IMG/VR virus record: IMGVR_UViG_3300043425_000906
Coordinates: 1-20,881 of that record
DNA: 20,881 nt
DNA from: a virus
Reading direction: 5' to 3' (one strand)
The notes under the pieces were generated by a model that did no database searches, had not been told where the DNA came from, and worked only from the letters and a program-made list of their open reading frames with translations. This document shows positions 1-7,325 of the stretch, one piece after another. Numbering within the stretch: the stretch's first letter is position 1; every line of letters starts with the position of its first letter. The translations under genes were made by a program, and so were the position numbers.

Positions 1-3000
1 TTCGGGTCCGCATGAGCACGCACGAGCTGGTCGAGCCCCTGAATGGTGGCATTGAAGAAAGGCACAAACTGATTCAGCACACGGCTCACCTCACCCGCCC
101 TGGCGAAGTTCAGGCTTACCACCTTGCTCATGTTGGCCGCTTCCATCTCCGACTTACCAGATGCCAGTGCCTTCTTGAACTCCCCGACTCGCGTGGCCTC
201 TTCGGTGAACTGCCCCACGCTGCCGATCAGTCTCAGCGCATTGCGGAAACCACCGCGCCAGGCCTTCGGATCAGCCAGCCCCTGCATGGCACGTCGGGCA
301 ATCGGATCTTTTGGCAGCGCATCTTCCAACAGTGAGCTGAAAGCCTCGCTACCCGTCACCATGCCGCTGAACTGGCCGCCCGCTTCCTTCCACTGCTCAT
401 AGACACCGCTCTTGCGCATGATCTCCATGGCACCACGCACCGAGTCCACGAAGGGCACAAAGCCGCTCTTGCTCAGCACGCCGCCTTGCACGGCATCACG
501 GATCATGTTCGGCAGGGCAAACCATGGGCCGCCCGTGGCACCCCAGCGCAGCACCTTCGTCGGTGTCGTCATGATTTTGACCATCCAGCTCGGGATGCTG
601 CCCAGCTTCACGCTGTCTGCATCGGCATAGCGCAGCGCATTCATCAGCAGCGGGTCTTTCACCTCCCAGTGCTCGCGTTTGCCATCGCGGAAGATGATCA
701 CTTCCCCGTTCTTCGTGTCCGGCTTCGTCACCGCTTGGAAAAGTCGCAGCGTCAAATCTGCCGAGCTTGGCAGCATGGAGGCATCCTTGATCACGCCTTC
801 ATCCACCAGCTTCTGCACGATGGCATCATGCCCGATGGTCGTCGGCTTCATCTTCGGTGCGATCCCCTCGCCCCACTTGCCACCGCCCTGCACTTCCTTC
901 ACCAGATCGAAGAACTTCTGCCCGATCAGATTCTGCTCCGCGATCTTGCGGAACATGAAGGCATTCTTCATCGCTGATTGCAGCGGGTCGATGATGGCGC
1001 GGTCACTGCCTTTCAGGGCTCGGATGCCGCTGTTCAGGTCCACATACCCGCCCGCATTCTTGCCACCTTCCGGGCCAAAGCTCACCCCGTTCAGCTTCTC
1101 ATAGAGCCGGTAAAACGGCACATAGTCAGCATTCGCCGCATCCATGTCCGCCGCCGCCTTGGCATCCAGCAAACCCGCCTGCACCAGCAGGTTGCGTTCA
1201 TTCCGCTGCCACTTGATCAGCTTCTGGCGCATCGGCTCAAAGCGTGCCTCCAGCGCCTGCATCTCTGCCGCTGGCAGTTTCGCATTCTCGAAGCCGCTAC
1301 GCTTGCCACCGCGCTCGATCTCCGCCGCACGCTTCAGCGCCAGGTAAGTGCTGAAGCTCTCATTCTCCCCAGGCCGCAGCCCGCTGAGAATGCTTTTCAG
1401 CCCCTCGCCCACACGATTGCCAAAGAGGTCCGTCTGGTGGCCGAACACATCCGCGCCCGCCTTGCTCGCCCATCCACCGCGATGATTCTCCATCCATGCC
1501 TCCACCTCGGCCGCTTGCGTCTCCAGTCCGGGCTGCTGAGCCGCCGCGCGTGTCACATCCAGCGCAGGCTGAATGGTGTTCACCGCCTGCGCATACAGCC
1601 CTTTGAGAAAGCTCGTCACCGTCTGCGTCTGCCGCTCTGCCGCCGGATCAAAGACCACCTGCGCCTTGGCCTTCTGAAAGGCCGGCATAGCGATGTAGTC
1701 TTGCAACATGAAGCGCGTGTTGCGCAGTCCCTCCAGCATATCCGGGGCGCGGCGCTGCATCTCCGCCTCAAAGAAGCCGCTGAAGCGTGGTGCCTTCGCC
1801 CGCGTGCCCACCGGGTCCACCAGCCAGCCACGTATATACTCCGCCACGCCTTCCTTGCGCACCTGGTCCGGCGTGTAGGTCGGCGCACTCGTCGCCTGCC
1901 CCATTGCCATCAGCTCCGCATCATAGATGCCGCCCCAATCCGTCGCCTTCACCTTCTGGCCCGGCACCGAGTCAGTCAGCACGCGGAAGTGCAACGCATG
2001 ACCCACCTCATGAGCCAGCACCGGCAGATCATTGATCGCCTGAAGCCGGATTGTCTCCGGCTTGCTCTTGTAGATTCCCAGCGCCCCCTTGAATCGGCCC
2101 ACGCCCACCGCAGGCAAGCCCACCGTGTTCAGCAAATGCCGCCGGATACCATGCAGCGTCTGCACCGTGCCGCTCCAGGTCTGGATCACCGCAGGCGGCC
2201 CCGCATTGCTCACCGTGGACGGCAACGGCCCCGCCACCGCAGGTCGCTGATACGCGGCAGACATCGGCAGCACCTCCTCCTCCTTGAAAGTCGTCTTCTG
2301 ATTGAAAGCCGCATCCTTCTTCTCCATCGAGCGCGCCCGATGTTCCGCCTTCCTGTCCGCCTCAGCCTGCGCTTTCGCAGCCACAGGGTCCACCTCCAGC
2401 CGAGTCTGAATCACACGTCGTTTCTGGATCGTCGTCAGCCCCTCCAGCGCCGCTTCATTCCCGCTCGTGTAGTAGGCATCCGCCTTCGCATACACCTCCG
2501 GCGTCCACTTCGCCTGCGCCAGTGCTGGCAGAGATTCATTGGCCGCCCGCAAAGCTCTGCTCATGTCCGTGATCGTCCCAGACACTTCAGGCGCGGCAGA
2601 GAATTCACCTTGAAACTCCTGCTCGATCTTCTGTGCCAGATCCAGATCACCCTCAGCTACAGCCTCCGCCGCCTGCTCATAGGCTGCTGAGTCTTCCCAC
2701 GGCACAGCCATTCCAGCAGCTTCATTAGCAGCCAGTCCAGGACTCTTAGCAGTAGCAGCAGCACGCGCATCGGGAGAGGTAGCACCCGCAGGCTGACTGA
2801 AAAGCGCCATGTCACCGGCTGTGCTGTCCAGCATGTCCGGCGTGCCATACTCTCCGGCATTGCCTTTCAGCGCGGCGCTCTGCCGCTCGGCCAGATCGGC
2901 ACGCTGCTTGGCTCGTGCCTTCTCGGCGGCCAGTTCCTCATCACTCACGCTCTGCATGGTGAAGGGGTCTTCAAAGTCGGGCGCGGCCTGCTCACGCTGG

Positions 3001-5009
3001 CGCGGCTGATACTCATCCACAAAGACACCCGCCCGCGTGGTCGGGTCCAGACTCAGCACCCCGTAGCGCTTGCCGTCCTCGATCACCACGTTTGTCAGAT
3101 AGCCGTCTTCGTCATAGTCGATCTTCCGCACCACGGCCTTCTCGCCATTGATCAGCATCTCATCACCGGGGGCCACATCATCCAGGGCCACGAGCGTCTT
3201 GTCACGGTCCCCGGCTTTGGCTTGGTCCTTCTCGAAGCTGCTCACCTGCTGCGCTTCCTGTCTCAGCGCCTTGTCACGCTGGCGAAACTGCACGCGGTAT
3301 TGAGTGCGCGCATTGATCGTGCTCTGCACTTCATTCATCAAATCATCCACGCTCTGAATGCCTGGGAAACCTGCCGCCTGGGCCATGCCCAGCAGAGTGT
3401 CTGGCGAATGACCGCGCTGCGTCGTCGCAATGAACTTCCGGTAATACATCGGAATGTTATACCGCTCCTGCCAGTCGTAGCCAGCCTGTCCCTCCTGAGT
3501 GCTGCCCTTCACCGCCACGTTCAGCGGGTTCTCATTGAGGAAATCCAGAATGTCATAGCTGCCCAGCGGGCTGTCAGGAATCACGGGGCGCTTGAGCGAA
3601 CCATTCCTCACCTGCATTCCCGCCACCTGCCGCTGCCTCTCCATCTCCGCCGCCTCCGCGATGGCCTGCGCCTGCGGACTCTTGGCAATGCCGAAATCTC
3701 GCAGCACATTGCCGCCCGCCGCCGGGGTCGGTGCATTAAAAGGATCATCTTGGAAACCCGGCACCTGCTGGCGTGAGGGGGCGGACACCGTTTGTCCTAC
3801 CCCTGCCGGGGCGGGTGGCGTCACGACTTCGCCGCCGTCTTCCGTGGGTTGAGGCGGGGCTTCAATCGGGCCGCTGAAAGGATTCTCTGCTGGCGTTTGG
3901 CCTGCTGATACTGGTTCATTGTTTCGGGGTGGGTTGGTCGTCCTGCCTTGGCCGATCTTCTGCGCAGCCGCGCCCACGCCCATGAGTCCCAGCGATGCCG
4001 CCAGCGAATCCTTGGCGATCTGCACGCGCTGCTCCCACGGCACAAAAGCACTGTCCATGCTGGCGCTCACCTGCTCACTCAGCATCTCCGCGCCCACACC
4101 CTTTGCCACACTGGCACCACGTTGCACCATCGTCCGGCCCGCCCTCAGCGCGGCATTGCCAGCACCCACGGTGCCGATCATGCCGGCCAGCTCCGCCGGA
4201 TCTCCCGCTGCCTGGATGTAGGGACGTGCCTCCGGTGTCAGACCTTGCGCCAGCGTGCTCTCACTCATCAGCCGCGCTTTCTCCTGCTGCGTGCGGCGCA
4301 TCCCCGGTGTCTCCAGGATGCTTTGCTCCAGGCGCTGCCATGCCTCCGGGCTGCGCGTGCGCAGATACACATTCAGCGCGTCCGCATTCTCCGGCCTGCC
4401 CAGCAGGCTGTTGTCCTTGTGCCAGGCACCATTGGCGTCGGGAGTCTCGCGGTAAAACTTCGCCTGCTCAGCACGCACCACCGCGTCCTGCTTGTCCAGC
4501 CAGCCCGGCAGGCCATCGCCATCATCAAAGAAAGCCCCCTCATCGATGCCGCGCTTCAGCTCCTTCAGCTTACCTTGCAGCGGCTTAGGATCATCGAGCA
4601 CCTTCTGGGCGGCACCTGTCGCCAGGCCTGCCAGATTCGCGCCGATCATCGGCCCCAGAGTCTCCCCTGGAATCTGTCCTTTCAGCCCCTGCTCAGTCGG
4701 CACCACCGGGCTCATACCCAGGGCCATCGTGCCCACCGTGGCCGCGCTGTCTTTGATGGCACGGCCTGCCACCGTGGCATAACGGCCCGCCGTCTCCAGC
4801 ATCGTCTCACTGGCACTGACACGATCCCGCACCGTCTGCGCAAACTGGCCCCACTTCTGATAAGTGTCCTTGTTCCATGTTCCTGCCAGACTCGCCGCGC
4901 CCTCCGCCAGTGCACTCTCCGCCACGCTCTTCCGTTTCTCCAACGGCAGCGCTTGGAATTGAGGGCTTTCGATCAGGCTCGGGATCTGGTCAGCAGTCGG
5001 GGCAGGCAT
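1..5009 (-). CDS. Giant phage polyvalent/ejection-type protein with HEVGH metallopeptidase domain (3' end outside window)
   Basis: An uninterrupted minus-strand frame of 1669 codons starts at ATG 5009 and leaves the window without a stop. Along the protein I see a helical N-terminus; a Pro-rich linker (about 355-433); a small beta-rich, SH3/KOW-like stretch (about 608-666); an Ala-rich, charged stretch (about 735-820); and a zinc-peptidase segment LAHEVGHALHF with HEVGH at 1000-1004 and KEGVAEYI at 1052-1059 as candidate third-ligand region. The C-terminal part contains ALPNMIRDAV (about 1495) and QFVPFFNATIQGLDQL (about 1645), sequence of the kind found in 'large polyvalent protein associated' domains (LPD38-like, recognised from memory). 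Such phage proteins are thought to be packaged and injected with DNA. The gene follows the tail genes, where T7-like phages keep internal virion proteins. Reading frame is certain; metallopeptidase is likely; the polyvalent/ejection role is inference. No SD precedes the start. Confidence 0.85.
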   Translation of the reverse strand, partial: MPAPTADQIPSLIESPQFQALPLEKRKSVAESALAEGAASLAGTWNKDTYQKWGQFAQTVRDRVSASETMLETAGRYATVAGRAIKDSAATVGTMALGMSPVVPTEQGLKGQIPGETLGPMIGANLAGLATGAAQKVLDDPKPLQGKLKELKRGIDEGAFFDDGDGLPGWLDKQDAVVRAEQAKFYRETPDANGAWHKDNSLLGRPENADALNVYLRTRSPEAWQRLEQSILETPGMRRTQQEKARLMSESTLAQGLTPEARPYIQAAGDPAELAGMIGTVGAGNAALRAGRTMVQRGASVAKGVGAEMLSEQVSASMDSAFVPWEQRVQIAKDSLAASLGLMGVGAAAQKIGQGRTTNPPRNNEPVSAGQTPAENPFSGPIEAPPQPTEDGGEVVTPPAPAGVGQTVSAPSRQQVPGFQDDPFNAPTPAAGGNVLRDFGIAKSPQAQAIAEAAEMERQRQVAGMQVRNGSLKRPVIPDSPLGSYDILDFLNENPLNVAVKGSTQEGQAGYDWQERYNIPMYYRKFIATTQRGHSPDTLLGMAQAAGFPGIQSVDDLMNEVQSTINARTQYRVQFRQRDKALRQEAQQVSSFEKDQAKAGDRDKTLVALDDVAPGDEMLINGEKAVVRKIDYDEDGYLTNVVIEDGKRYGVLSLDPTTRAGVFVDEYQPRQREQAAPDFEDPFTMQSVSDEELAAEKARAKQRADLAERQSAALKGNAGEYGTPDMLDSTAGDMALFSQPAGATSPDARAAATAKSPGLAANEAAGMAVPWEDSAAYEQAAEAVAEGDLDLAQKIEQEFQGEFSAAPEVSGTITDMSRALRAANESLPALAQAKWTPEVYAKADAYYTSGNEAALEGLTTIQKRRVIQTRLEVDPVAAKAQAEADRKAEHRARSMEKKDAAFNQKTTFKEEEVLPMSAAYQRPAVAGPLPSTVSNAGPPAVIQTWSGTVQTLHGIRRHLLNTVGLPAVGVGRFKGALGIYKSKPETIRLQAINDLPVLAHEVGHALHFRVLTDSVPGQKVKATDWGGIYDAELMAMGQATSAPTYTPDQVRKEGVAEYIRGWLVDPVGTRAKAPRFSGFFEAEMQRRAPDMLEGLRNTRFMLQDYIAMPAFQKAKAQVVFDPAAERQTQTVTSFLKGLYAQAVNTIQPALDVTRAAAQQPGLETQAAEVEAWMENHRGGWASKAGADVFGHQTDLFGNRVGEGLKSILSGLRPGENESFSTYLALKRAAEIERGGKRSGFENAKLPAAEMQALEARFEPMRQKLIKWQRNERNLLVQAGLLDAKAAADMDAANADYVPFYRLYEKLNGVSFGPEGGKNAGGYVDLNSGIRALKGSDRAIIDPLQSAMKNAFMFRKIAEQNLIGQKFFDLVKEVQGGGKWGEGIAPKMKPTTIGHDAIVQKLVDEGVIKDASMLPSSADLTLRLFQAVTKPDTKNGEVIIFRDGKREHWEVKDPLLMNALRYADADSVKLGSIPSWMVKIMTTPTKVLRWGATGGPWFALPNMIRDAVQGGVLSKSGFVPFVDSVRGAMEIMRKSGVYEQWKEAGGQFSGMVTGSEAFSSLLEDALPKDPIARRAMQGLADPKAWRGGFRNALRLIGSVGQFTEEATRVGEFKKALASGKSEMEAANMSKVVSLNFARAGEVSRVLNQFVPFFNATIQGLDQLVRAHADP

Positions 5010-5020
5010 GGGAAAAGGAA

Positions 5021-5044
5021 GGTCAAAGGGTCAAGAGGTCAAGG
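5021..5044. repeat. Three tandem 8-bp repeats (GGTCAARR) before the giant gene
   Basis: Three adjacent octamers GGTCAAAG, GGTCAAGA and GGTCAAGG fill most of the 41-base gap between the stop of the 373-aa gene and the start of the giant gene. Read in the sense of transcription they are pyrimidine-rich CTTTGACC-type units, so they are not ribosome binding sites. They could be an operator, an RNA-binding site, or merely slippage. Function unknown. Confidence 0.8.
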
Positions 5045-5050
5045 CAGCGG

Positions 5051-6172
5051 TCACTTCGCCTGCGTGTTCAGCCAGTCCAGCCAGCTCGGAGCCGACTTCT
5101 CCTTGTTGTCCGGCACGCCATTGCCGTCCGCATCTTCGACATAGCGTTTCACCAGCCTGCCGCTGGCAGGGTCTTCCATCACCGTGAACTGCCGCACCGG
5201 TGTCTTCACCATCTTGCCCGTGGCTTTGTCCATGATCTCCTGTCCACCTTCGGTCTGGATCTTGCCCGTGAAGGGGCGCGGCGTCGTGGGTTGCGCTGGG
5301 GCATAGGTCCGGCCTGCCACATCAGTGGCCTGCTTCGGCAGCGCGGGCACCATGCCCTGCCCACGGAATAGCTTCTCTTGTTCCATGGCTTGTTTGGCGA
5401 TAGCCTGTGCCTGCTCCTCCTGGGACTTCGGCAGCGCGGGCAGCGCCATCGGATCAGGAGCCGGGCCGGGGAAGAATCCACCTGCGGTCTTGGTGCTACC
5501 ATCGGCCTGCCGCATCATCGGCACATAACCACCCGCGCCTTCCATGGCGAAGAGTTCAGGGGCTTGCATCGTCTGCTCCTCGGCGGCGGTTTTCTCCTGC
5601 TGAGCCATGAAACTCGTGTTGTCCTGCGAGGCCCAGAAAGCATCATCACGGCCCGGCATCACGGGGGCGGGGGCGGCGGCGGGCTGCGTGCCGTTGTAGC
5701 TCGGCAGGGGGCGCGGGCCGCTGAGCATCATGGGTGCCTGTCCGGCGCTCATCATCATGGGCATGGGAGCCTGCCCGGTGCGCTCGGCGAAGTTCCGGTT
5801 GTTCCGGCCCACCGCGTAGGCGTTCGGGTTGTTCGTGCCGACACCACGCGGTGCGTAGCTCATCGGTCCACCACCACCACGTTCCGACAGTGGGCGCGGG
5901 TCCATGCCGCCCAGCGGATTGATCGGAGCTTGGCGCATGGGTGCGGGCGCTGCCACCACGGGCGCGGGGATGGGAGCGGGTCGTGGTGTCGGAGCACCGG
6001 AGCGGCCCAGCGCTGCCACGCGATCACTCGCAGGTGTCTGGAATCCCATCGGTGCCGGGCGTGCGTTTCTGGCCTGCTCTTCCACACCCGGAGGCAGTGG
6101 CGCTGGCGTAAACGCGGAGGCTGGGAAGGGCTGGGCTCTCATCCCAGGGGGTAGCATGATTTTAGAGGCCAT
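5051..6172 (-). CDS. Pro/Ala/Met-rich virion-associated protein, 373 aa, unrecognised family
   Basis: I do not recognise a family. Residues 1-180 are low-complexity, dominated by Pro, Ala, Gly and Met (for example APMPMMMSAGQAPMML near 135-150), with almost no predicted secondary structure. Residues 185-275 are more helical and Gln/Glu-rich. The C-terminus is more ordered and charged: KMVKTPVRQFTVMEDP, then RYVEDADGNGVPDNKE, ending SWLDWLNTQAK. The DADGNGVPD stretch resembles a dockerin/thrombospondin-3-like calcium loop. The gene sits between a virion gene and the giant ejection-type gene, 21 bases after the former and 41 before the latter. A role as an ejected or internal virion component is plausible from position only. 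ATG 6172 is the first start after the preceding stop. Confidence 0.8.
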   Translation of the reverse strand: MASKIMLPPGMRAQPFPASAFTPAPLPPGVEEQARNARPAPMGFQTPASDRVAALGRSGAPTPRPAPIPAPVVAAPAPMRQAPINPLGGMDPRPLSERGGGGPMSYAPRGVGTNNPNAYAVGRNNRNFAERTGQAPMPMMMSAGQAPMMLSGPRPLPSYNGTQPAAAPAPVMPGRDDAFWASQDNTSFMAQQEKTAAEEQTMQAPELFAMEGAGGYVPMMRQADGSTKTAGGFFPGPAPDPMALPALPKSQEEQAQAIAKQAMEQEKLFRGQGMVPALPKQATDVAGRTYAPAQPTTPRPFTGKIQTEGGQEIMDKATGKMVKTPVRQFTVMEDPASGRLVKRYVEDADGNGVPDNKEKSAPSWLDWLNTQAK

Positions 6173-6193
6173 AACAAGAATTCAGTCAGAGGT

Positions 6194-6946
6194 TTAGTTG
6201 CGGGAAAGGAAAGAGATGGAGTAGATGGAAGTCAACGCATTGCCGGGGTAGGCACCGCGAGAAATCGGGGACACACTCACGGCGGTGCCGGAGTAGCCAG
6301 CGCGCACTTCGCCTGTCTCGACTTCATCGGGCAGTGGATTGGCGCGGTTGCCTTCGAGATAAGTGCCGAGAGTGCGCAGGCCGATGTTAAAGTTGCTGTC
6401 AAAGGTGGCGGGATCATCAAAGTCCGTGGCGTAGTTTGGATCTTCGGCGAAACGACCGCGCACATAGAAGGTGATCACGGCGGTCTTTTGCAGGTCGGTG
6501 ACTTCGACATCGTAGCCGGGGCCGGTGCCTTCAAAGTAGTCGCCCGCCCAAAGCGCTCCGGGTGCCAGCTCACCAGCGGGTGTGGAGGTGCTGCCTGCTT
6601 CGGGCAGGATCTGCTGGAGCGTGCCCCAGGTATAGCCGCCCTGAGCCTGTGAATAACTCACCGCCGCCACGAGGTAAGGTGGATAGGTGAAGGTGCCATT
6701 CTCCACATACTCCGGCGGCAGAGTCACCACGCCGGTCATGCTCTGGGTCATGGTCACCTGTGCCCAGACATGGATCATGAGCGTCTTCGGTGTGCGCACC
6801 ACTGGAGATGTCTCCACCGGCAGCAGAGTCACCTGCCGATCCGCCACCACCACGCCCTGCCCGGCGAGAGGCAGCAGCTTGGCTTTCCATTCTTCAATGG
6901 TCTCGCGTGCGATGGCCACGCACTGCCTGGCTTGGTCACCCGTCAT
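6194..6946 (-). CDS. Probable tail/virion structural protein, 250 aa
   Basis: A short helical N-terminus (QCVAIARETIEEWKAKLLPL, residues 8-27) is followed by a largely beta-type chain rich in Thr, Val, Gly, Tyr and Pro, with no membrane segment or signal peptide. No family recognised. ATG 6946 overlaps the TGA of the 61-aa gene by four bases (ATGA), implying coupled translation. Its place between the ASH-domain protein and the putative ejection genes suggests a tail or tail-completion component. The composition (Tyr/Gly/Thr-rich, low Cys) fits a virion protein, but the exact role cannot be read from the sequence. Confidence 0.8.
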   Translation of the reverse strand: MTGDQARQCVAIARETIEEWKAKLLPLAGQGVVVADRQVTLLPVETSPVVRTPKTLMIHVWAQVTMTQSMTGVVTLPPEYVENGTFTYPPYLVAAVSYSQAQGGYTWGTLQQILPEAGSTSTPAGELAPGALWAGDYFEGTGPGYDVEVTDLQKTAVITFYVRGRFAEDPNYATDFDDPATFDSNFNIGLRTLGTYLEGNRANPLPDEVETGEVRAGYSGTAVSVSPISRGAYPGNALTSIYSISFLSRN

Positions 6947-7128
6947 GAGGTGGCTGCCCTCCCGATGGTGATGAAAGGGTAGCCGCTGCCGATGGCAGTG
7001 CTGTCACTGCCCGCCGCGAGCTGGATCTCCGCGATGGCCTGCTGCATCATCTCATTGGTCAGGCGCAGGATCTCGTTGGCCTGGGCTTCAGGCCCGGCCT
7101 TGCCATCGAGGAGATCGTCAGAGGTCAT
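6943..7128 (-). CDS. Small helical phage protein, 61 aa
   Basis: Residues 14-40 form a continuous amphipathic helix (PEAQANEILRLTNEMMQQAI), followed by a Gly/Ser/Ile-rich tail (STAIGSGYPFITIGRAA). The tail resembles, in composition, that of its upstream neighbour (VIGGSNPLLFVP): both end in a Gly-turn plus hydrophobic strand. ATG 7128 overlaps the stop of the 63-aa gene by four bases and its own TGA overlaps the next ATG, so it is the middle of a tightly coupled trio. No family recognised; an oligomeric minor virion protein or chaperone is possible. Too small to assign a role. Confidence 0.7.
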   Translation of the reverse strand: MTSDDLLDGKAGPEAQANEILRLTNEMMQQAIAEIQLAAGSDSTAIGSGYPFITIGRAATS

Positions 7129-7316
7129 GGCACAAAGAGAAGAGGATTGCTGCCGCCGATCACCGCCGCCCCTTCGGCGGGGATGAATTGGATGCGGCCC
7201 ATGGTCACGGCGATGAGTTGTTTCACCAAGGCCTGCATTGACTCAAACTGCGCCTCGTCGCCTCTCTCTCCCGAGAGGTTGGCGAAGGTGTCGTTGGATG
7301 GGGGCTCTTGGTCCAT
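7125..7316 (-). CDS. Small helical phage protein, 63 aa
   Basis: An acidic disordered start (MDQEPPSNDTF) leads to a helix (AQFESMQALVKQLIAVTMG, residues 22-40) and a short hydrophobic C-terminal stretch IQFIPAEGAAVIGGSNPLLFVP. The layout, helix then Gly-rich strand, matches the following 61-aa protein and suggests two related or interacting partners. It begins nine bases after the stop of the 615-aa protein. No family recognised; the coding call rests on conserved codon bias and tight spacing on both sides. Confidence 0.7.
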   Translation of the reverse strand: MDQEPPSNDTFANLSGERGDEAQFESMQALVKQLIAVTMGRIQFIPAEGAAVIGGSNPLLFVP

Positions 7317-7325
7317 GGTTTTCGG

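Noticed and set aside
978-2690. 570-codon plus-strand frame, Arg/His/Leu-rich
   Set aside because: It is antisense to the giant gene. The composition is that of a GC3-driven shadow, with no domain, while the minus frame carries HEVGH and coherent sequence.
5021-5044. TTGACC units as promoter -35 elements
   Set aside because: No suitably spaced -10 (TATAAT-like) sequence follows on the minus strand; three 8-bp-phased copies fit a repeat better.
3948-5144. 398-codon plus-strand frame
   Set aside because: Antisense to the giant gene's N-terminal part; no recognisable protein features.
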